Source: Candidatus Woesearchaeota archaeon (GTDB lineage Archaea; Nanobdellota; Nanobdellia; Woesearchaeales; GW2011-AR4). From it: a stretch of DNA of 28,103 nt. A program made the translations under genes and the position numbers. The stretch is taken from NCBI GenBank assembly GCA_013330825.1, contig DUHN01000047.1, positions 1-28,103 of the forward strand, in the 5' to 3' direction. The notes under the pieces were generated by a model, which worked only from the letters and a program-made list of their open reading frames with translations, was not told the DNA's origin and did no database searches. This document shows, piece after piece, positions 1 to 7,137 of this stretch; within the stretch, counting starts at the first letter, position 1; each line of letters opens with the position of its first letter.

Positions 1-456
1 TGCGGCAACGGTCTCCTGCGGCTCTTCATGGCTCCCGTTCACGCTGGCCAGCTGCCGTGGCTGCTCCGCACTCTGCTCCTTCGGCGGAAGCTGCACATAC
101 CTGTCCAGCGGGATCTCGAGCAGCACCTCATGCTGCGCATTGCTGACGGAGATGTACTCCCCGGACTCCTCGTAGGGGATGTAGAGGAGCAGCAGCTCCG
201 GCAGGGTGAGGTCATAGGACGCGGAAGAGAGCCTCTGCCTGGCCGCGGAAAGCACGGAAACCGTGTATCCTTCCCCCGTCGGCTGCTCGATCACCCCCGG
301 GACATCCTCCACATTCAGCGAATCCACGGCGAACGCGCCCTGCTTCGACGTCAGCCCAAGGACGTAGTAGCGCTCCGCCGCAACGGCGGGCAGGAGAAGC
401 ATCGTCATGACGAGAACGAGGACTGCGGCACGATGATGGCACAAAGGATTTGGCAT
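1..456 (-). CDS. Secreted protein of unknown function, N-terminal part
   Basis: An open frame of 152 codons runs from an ATG at 456 to the window edge with no stop, so the C-terminus lies outside. The first 27 residues look like a signal peptide: a short basic stretch (CHHRAA), a hydrophobic core (VLVLVMTMLLLP) and an AVAA-like cleavage site. The mature part is a mixed beta-type sequence with no motif I recognise. A TATA-like box (TATATTAA on the plus strand, 478-485) centred 25 bases before the ATG fits a leaderless transcript. Export is inferred from the leader only; the function is unknown. Confidence 0.7.
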   Translation of the reverse strand, partial: MPNPLCHHRAAVLVLVMTMLLLPAVAAERYYVLGLTSKQGAFAVDSLNVEDVPGVIEQPTGEGYTVSVLSAARQRLSSASYDLTLPELLLLYIPYEESGEYISVSNAQHEVLLEIPLDRYVQLPPKEQSAEQPRQLASVNGSHEEPQETVAA

Positions 457-491
457 GGGAATGAGGCAGGCAGATGGTATATTAACCTTTT

Positions 492-1196
492 TTACCTGCT
501 TCTCGTGACACCGGCGCGCCTGCACTGCTGCCTGACCGGGCAGGTGCTGCACTTGGGGGAGACGGGCAGGCAGACGTTCTGGCCGAAGGTGACGAAGACA
601 TTGTTGATGTCCATCCAGTGCCTTTTTGGGACCAATCTCATCAGTTCTTCTTCCGTCTGTTCCGGCGTTTTTGTCTTTATCCAGCCAAGCCTATTCGGTA
701 TGCGATGGACGTGGATGTCCACGGGGATGTGGCCCTTGCTGGAATGCCCGTACACCATCACGATGTTGGCCGTCTTCCTCCCGACGCCCTTGAACGCCAT
801 CAGCCCGTCAAACGCGGAAGGGACTTCGCTGCCATGCTTCTCCGCAAGCTCTTTGCTGATGTCCCTGATGCGCCGCGCCTTGGTCTTGTAGAAATTCACC
901 GGCCTGATGATGGACCTCAATCTTCTGAGGGGCATCTCCGCAATCTCCTTGGGGGTCTTCGCCACCGCAAACAGCTTCCGCGAGACCGGCCCCGTGATGG
1001 TATCCTTCGTGCGCAGGCTCAGCAGGCATGACACCAGCACCCGGAACGGATCGTGCGTCTTCTCGGAAACCTCCGTCGACACAGGTGTCCCGAAGCCCCG
1101 CACGGCCTTTTTTATTTTTGTGATGACGATGCCAATCTCTTTGGGAGAGGGGGCATTTTCCTTTTTCATTGTTTTTTGCTTGTTCTTAGCGGGCAT
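492..1196 (-). CDS. nth: Endonuclease III (DNA glycosylase/AP lyase)
   Basis: This bifunctional base-excision repair enzyme removes oxidised pyrimidines and cleaves abasic sites. The 234-residue protein has the helix-hairpin-helix around residues 130-150 with catalytic Lys141 (GVGRKTAN) and catalytic Asp160 (VDIHVHR). The C-terminal [4Fe-4S] loop is intact, with Cys209, 216, 219 and 225 in the C-x6-C-x2-C-x5-C spacing. The frame stays open far upstream into the preceding gene; I chose the ATG at 1196 because family homology begins soon after it. An ATG at 1169 is the alternative. It lies 52 bases after the Ogg2-type gene and is probably the last gene of the ribonucleotide reductase operon. 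Confidence 0.93.
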   Translation of the reverse strand: MPAKNKQKTMKKENAPSPKEIGIVITKIKKAVRGFGTPVSTEVSEKTHDPFRVLVSCLLSLRTKDTITGPVSRKLFAVAKTPKEIAEMPLRRLRSIIRPVNFYKTKARRIRDISKELAEKHGSEVPSAFDGLMAFKGVGRKTANIVMVYGHSSKGHIPVDIHVHRIPNRLGWIKTKTPEQTEEELMRLVPKRHWMDINNVFVTFGQNVCLPVSPKCSTCPVRQQCRRAGVTRSR

Positions 1197-1248
1197 AATG
1201 GCGCCTTCGGCAAAAGGGTGCGCGCTCGCAATAGCGCGTTCTATGGCC

Positions 1249-1944
1249 TTATTTGAGTATCTTTCCCGTCTTGTTGCTCCACAGCAGCAAATCAAGCTCG
1301 TCAGGTGGGATGCCTGCTTCACCGGCAAAGTCAAGGTATTTCTGCTCAAGCGCACGATACTGATTTTTTGATGAGGGCGCCTTGTTTGTCGGAATAACTC
1401 CAAAATCGTGCAGGGAGTTGATGATGTGCTTGTCCAGAATGGCATAGCCCCTGAAGCCGAGATTCCTGAGGAAATGCGACGCCTCCTTGTAGCCGATGCC
1501 CTTGATGCCCGCGTTGTCCGCCAAAAAGTCGCGGAGACCGTGCGGATCGCCAAGGGAACGGAGGATATCATGCAGGCTTTCATCCATGTTCCGGAAATAA
1601 TGGCGGCAATGGGCGATGTATTCCGGCCTGGTGTTGATGAAGCGGTAGATTCCCCGCAGCCGCGCGGTGATCTCCTCGGGCTCCGCATGGTGCAGGAGAT
1701 GCCGTATGTGGTCGATGGTCTTCATGCCCATCTCGGCGCTGGTGTTGGCCGCCAGGATGCAGAACGCCAGCTCCTCGAACAGCCGCTCATGGTCTGAAAG
1801 CGGAGAAGGCACGAGCCGCATCTCGTTGCCGGCGTACGTCCACATCACCGGCTCGCCGTAGAATTGCCTGAACTGCCGGAGGCGGGAGCGGATATGCCGC
1901 TGTTTCTCCCGATACGATTGCCGCAGAGCCCGGAGGTCCCCCAT
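1249..1944 (-). CDS. ogg: Ogg2-family 8-oxoguanine DNA glycosylase/lyase
   Basis: This is a 231-residue archaeal N-glycosylase/DNA lyase that removes 8-oxoguanine from DNA. The helix-hairpin-helix segment GIKGIGYKEASHFLRN (residues 146-161) carries catalytic Lys153, and Asp171 (ILDKHI) is the second catalytic residue. The C-terminus ends in KTGKILK; in this family the terminal lysine contacts the oxidised base. The order and length match Methanocaldococcus-type Ogg2 rather than the longer Ogg1. It starts 18 bases after the YdjM-like gene, without a strong Shine-Dalgarno, and precedes nth, so two glycosylases of complementary specificity are adjacent and probably co-transcribed. Confidence 0.9.
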   Translation of the reverse strand: MGDLRALRQSYREKQRHIRSRLRQFRQFYGEPVMWTYAGNEMRLVPSPLSDHERLFEELAFCILAANTSAEMGMKTIDHIRHLLHHAEPEEITARLRGIYRFINTRPEYIAHCRHYFRNMDESLHDILRSLGDPHGLRDFLADNAGIKGIGYKEASHFLRNLGFRGYAILDKHIINSLHDFGVIPTNKAPSSKNQYRALEQKYLDFAGEAGIPPDELDLLLWSNKTGKILK

Positions 1945-1962
1945 GGCAGGGGAAGATTTCCG

Positions 1963-2469
1963 TCACTTTTTATGCTTATTGGCGTTGGCCTTCTCTTTCT
2001 TATGCTCCCGCGCCAGGTGCCAGTACACGAACGCAAGAGAGGAGTAATTGAGCAGCATGAACCACGGCTCGCTCCACGCGATGCCGCTGAAGCTGTAGTC
2101 GGACAGCGGCCACAGGAACGGCGTCGGGAAAAACGCAGAGGTGTGCGTGGGGATGTCAATGAGGACGTGCACTGCCCAGCCCAGCAAAGGCAGATACCAT
2201 CTCTTCGTCGCCAAAAAAACAAGGGCAAACACAGCAAAGAAAACGGCCAGGCTGTGGGTCCAGTCATACAGATGGGACACATATGGCGGAATAGACGACA
2301 GTTCCGGCTTTCCAGGATGAAAAGAGCCCGTCGCCACAGCAGCCACCATTAGGATGCCGAACGAGAAAAAGTCCGGCAGCACGCCGAACAGCGCCATGGT
2401 CTTGCGCTGCTTGATCTTCGCGAAGGCGGCAATCGCATATGCCCAGAGATAATGCGCGAGGACGTCCAT
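1963..2469 (-). CDS. YdjM/DUF457-like integral membrane metal-dependent hydrolase
   Basis: This 168-residue polytopic protein has about four hydrophobic segments. It carries the scattered His/Asp pattern of the YdjM (LexA-regulated, membrane-bound hydrolase) family: His6, LPD at 31-33, His72 (DWTHS) and HVLID at 101-105. The activity of this family is not firmly established, so the hydrolase label is by family only. The frame extends six codons further upstream, but the ATG at 2469 is preferred. It lies one base after the hydrolase stop codon and has a strong GGGAGGGAG Shine-Dalgarno just ahead, embedded in the 3' end of the previous gene. That arrangement predicts translational coupling. The tail is lysine-rich and probably cytosolic. 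Confidence 0.72.
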   Translation of the reverse strand: MDVLAHYLWAYAIAAFAKIKQRKTMALFGVLPDFFSFGILMVAAVATGSFHPGKPELSSIPPYVSHLYDWTHSLAVFFAVFALVFLATKRWYLPLLGWAVHVLIDIPTHTSAFFPTPFLWPLSDYSFSGIAWSEPWFMLLNYSSLAFVYWHLAREHKKEKANANKHKK

Positions 2470-2470
2470 T

Positions 2471-3019
2471 TTATCTCCCTCCCGCATTCTCCAGGATCAT
2501 CCTCTTCAGCAACGGGAAACCTGTGTAGCCGGACTCCTTGTTGAGGTGCCCGCCGTTCCCGACCAGGGCCAGCTCAGCGCCCATCTTCTCCGCGAGCTCC
2601 CTGCTCACGTCCAGAGGGATGTACGGATCGTTGCCAGAGGAGATGCAGAACCGCTTCCCGCAATGGCCCTTGATGGCATCCCACCTAAACTCCTTGTCGA
2701 TGAAGCTTGAATTCAGCTTGTCCAATGAAATCCCGAGCCTCCTGTGGAAGCCGGCGACGAGAAAAGCGGCCACCGCATGGTGTTCCTCAAGCCAGTTGAG
2801 GATGAACGCCGCGCCGAGGCTGTGCCCGACCAGCACGGCATCTTCCCCGATGTCCTCTTTGTCCACTATCTTCTTCCACCGCTCCAGCGATTGGTTCACC
2901 GGGGTGGGGAATTTTGGGACGGACACCCCAAAGCCTCGTGATTCCAGCTCTTCCTTGAGCCACGGGAACCAGTTCCCCTGCGGGCGGCTATAGGCGCCGT
3001 GGATGATCAGTACCTTCAT
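2471..3019 (-). CDS. RBBP9/YdeN-type small alpha/beta hydrolase
   Basis: This is a compact 182-residue serine hydrolase of the RBBP9/YdeN type. The nucleophile elbow GHSLG places Ser67; Asp131 (GNDPYIP) and His158 (GGHLN) complete the triad in the expected order. The N-terminal strand MKVLIIHGAY supplies the oxyanion-hole region. There is no signal peptide, so it is cytosolic. A TTG at 3031 could add four residues, but the ATG at 3019 is preceded by GGCGG and fits the family N-terminus. It begins 15 bases after the ribonucleotide reductase stop. The substrate cannot be told from sequence, and no link to nucleotide metabolism is evident beyond position. Confidence 0.85.
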   Translation of the reverse strand: MKVLIIHGAYSRPQGNWFPWLKEELESRGFGVSVPKFPTPVNQSLERWKKIVDKEDIGEDAVLVGHSLGAAFILNWLEEHHAVAAFLVAGFHRRLGISLDKLNSSFIDKEFRWDAIKGHCGKRFCISSGNDPYIPLDVSRELAEKMGAELALVGNGGHLNKESGYTGFPLLKRMILENAGGR

Positions 3020-3034
3020 GTTTTCCGCCAATCA

Positions 3035-4894
3035 TCATACCCAATGGGCAAGGCTGATCTGCTCGTCCCTCTTCGAGCTGAGGTGGATGACCTCCCCCTC
3101 CCTGCTGCCGCTTCTGTACACGGAAATGCCCTTGCAGCCCAGCTCATAGGCCTGCAGATACACCTTCTCGATGTCCTGCGGCGTCGCCGAACGGGGCAGC
3201 GTGACCGTCTTGGAGATGCCATTGTCGACGTGCTTCTGGAAGGCGGCCTGCATCCTGACATGGTACTCAGGGGAGATGTCATTCGCCGTCACGAACAGCT
3301 TTTTGATGGAAGACGGGATGCCGGGGAGCCTCTGCACCGATCCCTCCTCAGCGATGTTTTCCTTCATCTCTTCGGTGAACAGCTTCCTCGCTTCCAGCGC
3401 CTTGCTGAGCCGCTCATTGAAATAATACAGGATGGCGCCTTCAGCCGTCGTCCGTGCGTAGCTGAGCGCGAACAATGGCTCTATCCCGCCTGAGCAGCCG
3501 GCGATGATGCTAATTGTCCCGGTAGGCGCGATGGTCGTCCTGGTGGCGTTTCGCAGCAGCTTGTGCTTCCCCCTGAAATGCGGGCTTTTCCTGTTGTAGA
3601 TGCTCTTCTCCCAGGCAGGGAACGCTCCTCTCTCCCGGGCGAGATTCTCCGAGGCGGCATCCGCCTCCCGCTGGATGAAGGCCATCATCTTCCCGGCGAC
3701 TTCAAGCGCCTTGCCGGAGTCATAGGGGATGTTCAGCATGATCAGCATGTCGGAGAGCCCCATCACCCCGACACCGATCTTCCGCGTCTGCTCCACCATC
3801 TCCCTGTTCTCCGGCAGCGGATACCGGCACATGTCGATGGCATTGTCCAGGAAATGCACCGCCTGGTGTGTCCTCTTTTTCAGCTTCGCGTAATCGACCT
3901 TTCTCCCCTTTACCATGTGGCTGAGATTGATGCTGCCCAGAATGCACGACTCATACGGCAGCAGCGGCTGCTCCCCGCAGCTGTCCGTGGATTCCAGTCT
4001 CCCGAGCGCGGGCGTCGGGTTGTCCCGCTCCATCCGGTCAAGGAACACCACCCCCGGATCGCCGGTCGCCCATGCCTCCTCTGCCATGAGCCGCACAACG
4101 CCCCGTGCCGATTCTTTCCCAACTGCCTTTTTTGTCCTCGGGTTCTCCAGCTGGTATGATTTGTCATGGGTATAGGCGTCAATGAAGGCTTTCCTGATGC
4201 CGACGGAAATGTTGAAGTTCGTCAGGGCGTCTCCCTTCCCCTTGACGCTGATGAACTCCCGGATGTCCGGATGCCATGCCTCGAGGATGCCCATGTTCGC
4301 TCCCCTGAGGACGCCTCCCAGCTTTATCTCGTTGGTGGCCGCATCATACACTTTCATGAACGACACCGGCCCGGTGGTGAAGCCGGAGCTTTCGATGACG
4401 TCCCCCCTCGGCCTCAGCCTTGAGAAATTGAAGCCGGTGCCTGCCCCGGTCTTGTGGACAAGGGCCGCATGATACAGGGTCTTGAAGATGGAATCGATGG
4501 TGTCTCCGATGGGCAGCACGAAGCACGCGCTGAGCTGCTGCAGCTTGCCGCCGGCGTTCAGGAGGGTAGGGCTATTGGGCAGGAAATCCAGTGACGTGAG
4601 CAGTTCATAGAACTCGTCCGCCGTTTGCCTGGCTTTTTTGCTGCTTTTCACCAGTGTTTTGAAATCCTGCATCTGGCCGATGGCCCAGAGCTCCTTCCGG
4701 TGCTTCTTCTGCAGCCTTCCTGTCTCCCCGGGAAACAGGTATTTCGCTTCCGCGAGGGCGATGTTCTCCGCCACCCTCCTGAACAGGCCTTCCGGGCGCT
4801 CGGCCGGCTTCCCCCTGCCATCCTTGCGCAGGTAGCGCTTCTCCAGGATGGACAGCGCGTTCCTGGTCAGGCGTAGTGCCGGCTTTTTCGCCAT
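3035..4894 (-). CDS. nrdJ: Class II (adenosylcobalamin) ribonucleotide reductase, short form
   Basis: This enzyme reduces ribonucleotides to deoxyribonucleotides with a B12-generated thiyl radical. The 619-residue protein contains NSPTL (107-111), the reducible Cys124 (LSACFVLP), the radical cysteine Cys306 followed by GEQPLLPYESC (partner Cys317), and APTGTISIIAGCSGG (456-470), all typical of NrdJ. Two things are odd. The usual N-x-C-x-E motif reads D-S-C-G-E (Asp304 where Asn is expected). The protein also ends shortly after GISVYRSGSREG, without the C-terminal cysteine cluster that relays electrons from thioredoxin in most NrdJ proteins. The sequence shows no frameshift; the stop is followed directly by the next gene. 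A TATA box at 4915-4923 (TTAAAAAT on the coding strand) makes the ATG at 4894 leaderless. Confidence 0.95.
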   Translation of the reverse strand: MAKKPALRLTRNALSILEKRYLRKDGRGKPAERPEGLFRRVAENIALAEAKYLFPGETGRLQKKHRKELWAIGQMQDFKTLVKSSKKARQTADEFYELLTSLDFLPNSPTLLNAGGKLQQLSACFVLPIGDTIDSIFKTLYHAALVHKTGAGTGFNFSRLRPRGDVIESSGFTTGPVSFMKVYDAATNEIKLGGVLRGANMGILEAWHPDIREFISVKGKGDALTNFNISVGIRKAFIDAYTHDKSYQLENPRTKKAVGKESARGVVRLMAEEAWATGDPGVVFLDRMERDNPTPALGRLESTDSCGEQPLLPYESCILGSINLSHMVKGRKVDYAKLKKRTHQAVHFLDNAIDMCRYPLPENREMVEQTRKIGVGVMGLSDMLIMLNIPYDSGKALEVAGKMMAFIQREADAASENLARERGAFPAWEKSIYNRKSPHFRGKHKLLRNATRTTIAPTGTISIIAGCSGGIEPLFALSYARTTAEGAILYYFNERLSKALEARKLFTEEMKENIAEEGSVQRLPGIPSSIKKLFVTANDISPEYHVRMQAAFQKHVDNGISKTVTLPRSATPQDIEKVYLQAYELGCKGISVYRSGSREGEVIHLSSKRDEQISLAHWV

Positions 4895-4999
4895 GCGGCC
4901 TCTACCCTCGCGCGATTTTTAATGCTTTTGCAGAAAAGGGCGCAATTACTGAAAATAAAAATCACAATGATTAAATAGAAGTAATGTATCACTACCTCA

Positions 5000-5161
5000 A
5001 TGGAAAAGCAGATTATCATCGGGTTGGTCGGACTGGTTGGCGTCTATGCCGTTTATCGCATGCTCGCCGTGCCCCAGCGGATGCAGCAGAGGGAGCACGA
5101 CCCCTACGACACCATCCTGCATGACGAGAAATACAAGGTCAAGGGCCAGTGGGATAGGTAA
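5000..5161 (+). CDS. Small single-span membrane protein (53 aa)
   Basis: An ATG at 5000 opens a 53-codon frame ending in TAA at 5159-5161. Residues 4-24 (QIIIGLVGLVGVYAVYRML) form one transmembrane helix, followed by a charged cytosolic-type tail rich in Asp, Lys and Arg. The TATA box TTAAATA at 4971-4977 is centred 26 bases before the ATG, the standard leaderless spacing in this window, and this is the best evidence that it is a real gene. It is divergent from nrdJ. I do not recognise the family. Confidence 0.6.
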   Translation: MEKQIIIGLVGLVGVYAVYRMLAVPQRMQQREHDPYDTILHDEKYKVKGQWDR

Positions 5162-5192
5162 TACTTTGCAGACGTTCTGTCAACCCAATTTC

Positions 5193-5220
5193 TCCCCGTT
5201 TCATCGTCCCCGTTTCATCG
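5193..5220 (+). repeat. Two tandem copies of a 14-bp unit
   Basis: The unit TCCCCGTTTCATCG occurs twice head to tail (5193-5206 and 5207-5220) in the spacer before the first triplicated membrane gene. The function is unknown; it may be an operator or simple slippage. Confidence 0.7.
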
Positions 5221-5297
5221 GGTCCCTGTTGCATTGCCGGCATGTGCACCGCTTTCCAGTATCACATTTCCCCACACTAGTATATGGGACAGAAAAG

Positions 5298-5305
5298 TTT
5301 ATATA
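5298..5305 (+). promoter_or_regulatory. TATA box for the first membrane-triplet gene
   Basis: TTTATATA is centred 28 bases before the ATG at 5330, so the transcript should be leaderless or nearly so. Confidence 0.7.
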
Positions 5306-5329
5306 GGAAGTTTCTGCTAGAGGAAGAGC

Positions 5330-5890
5330 ATGGCATCCCAGCTACGCGACATCATCACGTTCTTTGACGCCATCGGGCTCTACGACGTCGTCCTGCCGTT
5401 CCTGCTGGCCTTCACCATCGTCTTCGCCATCTTCGAGAAGACCAAGGTCCTCGGCACCGAAGACGGCAAGCCCAAGAAGAACCTCAACGCCATCGCCGCG
5501 TTCGTCATCGCGTTCCTGGTCGTCGCCTCTTCGCGGTTGGTGGAGATCATCACCACCGTCTCGGCGAATGCCGTCGTCCTGCTCTTCCTCTCCGTGCTCT
5601 TCCTGCTGCTCGCGGGCAGCTTCCACAAGGAAGGCGACCCCTTCTTCCTGGAAGGCGGCTACAAGTGGATATTCATGCTCATCATGTTCCTCGGCATCGG
5701 CGGCATCTTCCTCGATGCGCTCCACACCAATGACGGCAGGACCTGGCTCGAGGCAGTCGGCGAGTTCCTCGGCGGCACGAGCAGCGACAGGGTAGTGGGC
5801 TCGGCCATCATGCTGGTCCTCGTGGTGCTGTTCATGGTGTTCATCCTCAGGGAGGATGGCAGCGGCGGGGAGAAGAAGGCAGGGCATTAG
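5330..5890 (+). CDS. Polytopic membrane protein, triplet member A
   Basis: This 186-residue protein has about five hydrophobic segments. The first helix carries DVVLPFLLAFTIVFAIFEKT and is followed by a lysine-rich cytosolic loop and a second helix beginning at the NAIAAFV segment. The same layout recurs in the next two genes, so the three arose by duplication. The C-terminus is a charged tail (GSGGEKKAGH) after the last helix. No enzymatic motif is visible. From memory, proteins of this type are common hypotheticals in DPANN archaea. A role as part of a membrane complex with its two paralogs is inferred from position and homology only. Confidence 0.85.
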   Translation: MASQLRDIITFFDAIGLYDVVLPFLLAFTIVFAIFEKTKVLGTEDGKPKKNLNAIAAFVIAFLVVASSRLVEIITTVSANAVVLLFLSVLFLLLAGSFHKEGDPFFLEGGYKWIFMLIMFLGIGGIFLDALHTNDGRTWLEAVGEFLGGTSSDRVVGSAIMLVLVVLFMVFILREDGSGGEKKAGH

Positions 5891-5905
5891 CAAATCCCGA
5901 TAACA

Positions 5906-5914
5906 TTTATATAA
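5906..5914 (+). promoter_or_regulatory. TATA box for membrane-triplet member B
   Basis: TTTATATAA predicts initiation near 5936. This leaves a leader of about 28 bases before the ATG at 5964, with a GAGG Shine-Dalgarno-like element about six bases before the ATG. Confidence 0.65.
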
Positions 5915-5963
5915 ACGGGCATCCAAGAAGGAAGACAGGCATACTTAGGACAAAAGAGGCATC

Positions 5964-6557
5964 ATGGCAGGATCGGCTATTGAGCGGTTGCTGGAAAACC
6001 TGGAGAGGGCGGGCTTCGTGGACGTTGTCCTGCCATTCCTCCTGATATTCACCATCATGTACGCCGTCTTCCAGAAGACGCACATTCTCGGGGAGAAGAA
6101 AAAGAACTTCAATGCCGTCGTCTCCCTCATCATCGCGCTTCTCGTCGTCATTCCCCACGTCACGCGCCGCTATCCTCCGGACTCGGATCCCATCACCATT
6201 CTCAACAACGCAATCCCCCAGGTTTCCCTCATCATCGTCGCGGTGATTTTCCTGCTCATCCTGATCGGCGTCTTCGGCCAGGAGAAGGTCTTCCTCGGGC
6301 TGGCCGCCCCCGGCTGGGTGATGTTCATCTCGATCATCATCATCGTCGCCATTTTCGGCGGCTCCGCCGGCTGGTGGGACGGCAAGTTCGAGCAGTGGAT
6401 GATCTATTATTTCGGCCCGGACGCGATAGCGTGGGTGGTCATCATCCTGGTATTCGGGCTCATCTTCATGTTCATCACGAGCGAGCCCAGCGAGGAGAAA
6501 GGCCTCAAGAAAGTGGGCATCGACGTGAGCCAGCTCTTCGGCGGCGGCAAGCACTGA
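5964..6557 (+). CDS. Polytopic membrane protein, triplet member B
   Basis: This 197-residue paralog of the preceding gene shares DVVLPFLLIFTIMYAVFQKT in the first helix, a short lysine-rich loop, and an NAVVSLIIALLVV second helix. It has about five transmembrane segments, a tryptophan-rich loop (GGSAGWWDGKFEQW) between later helices, and a C-terminal tail ending GGGKH. It has its own promoter as well as lying close to member A. Unlike most genes here it has a short leader and a Shine-Dalgarno-like element. The function is unknown. Confidence 0.85.
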   Translation: MAGSAIERLLENLERAGFVDVVLPFLLIFTIMYAVFQKTHILGEKKKNFNAVVSLIIALLVVIPHVTRRYPPDSDPITILNNAIPQVSLIIVAVIFLLILIGVFGQEKVFLGLAAPGWVMFISIIIIVAIFGGSAGWWDGKFEQWMIYYFGPDAIAWVVIILVFGLIFMFITSEPSEEKGLKKVGIDVSQLFGGGKH

Positions 6558-6562
6558 CTATC

Positions 6563-7075
6563 ATGGCAACCTTCTTGGATGCGAGCGGATTGCAGCACTT
6601 CTCCGCGGTCTTCGTCTTCATCTTCGTCTTCATCGCCGCGTTCGCGATGTTCTCCTACATGAAGATCTTTGACGAGCACAAGTGGGTGCCGTGGTTCGCC
6701 GCCCTGCTCATCGCGTTCTTCATCCTCATCTCCCCGCTCGCCACCAAGGTGGTGCAGAACATCGCCCCGTGGTTCGCGGTGCTCTTCGTCTTTGTCATCC
6801 TCATCGGGGTGGCAGCGAAGATGGTGGGGGATGCGGAGATCAGCTTCATGAAGCCCCTGTTTCTCGTGCTGGTCATCGTCCTCGTGTTTGTGGGGGCAGG
6901 CACCACCATCCGCTCGAACGTCATCGTGCCGGGCGACAACGAGAGCTCGTCCGATTTCACCCGCGACTATTCCCAGACCTCGACCATCGTCTTCCATCCC
7001 AAGTTCATGGGCATGATGCTCATCTTCGCGATCGCCATCTTCACCATCGCGATGCTGGTGACGAGCAAGTTATAG
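6563..7075 (+). CDS. Polytopic membrane protein, triplet member C
   Basis: This is a 170-residue membrane protein. The reading frame extends upstream through member B, but the ATG at 6563, five bases after the stop of B, is the sensible start. The first helix (AVFVFIFVFIAAFAMFSYMK) and second helix (WFAALLIAFFILIS) occupy the same positions as in A and B, with a KIFDEHKWV loop in place of the lysine-rich loop, so it is a more diverged paralog. A longer polar segment (about residues 115-145) lies between the last two helices, probably on the outer face. It is co-transcribed with B. No catalytic motif is seen. Confidence 0.83.
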   Translation: MATFLDASGLQHFSAVFVFIFVFIAAFAMFSYMKIFDEHKWVPWFAALLIAFFILISPLATKVVQNIAPWFAVLFVFVILIGVAAKMVGDAEISFMKPLFLVLVIVLVFVGAGTTIRSNVIVPGDNESSSDFTRDYSQTSTIVFHPKFMGMMLIFAIAIFTIAMLVTSKL

Positions 7076-7137
7076 CCGAATCCCGATTCTTCGCAAAATC
7101 CTGTCTTTTGCCCGGCAACTGAAGAAACAGTGATGTG

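Noticed and set aside
1197-1688. N-terminal extension of the endonuclease III frame
   Set aside because: The extension overlaps the Ogg2 gene in another frame, is Arg/Ser-rich and has no homology.
5342-7000. Long acidic minus-strand frames opposite the membrane triplet
   Set aside because: Their Asp/Glu/His runs are the complements of Val/Ile/Leu codons, so they are shadows.
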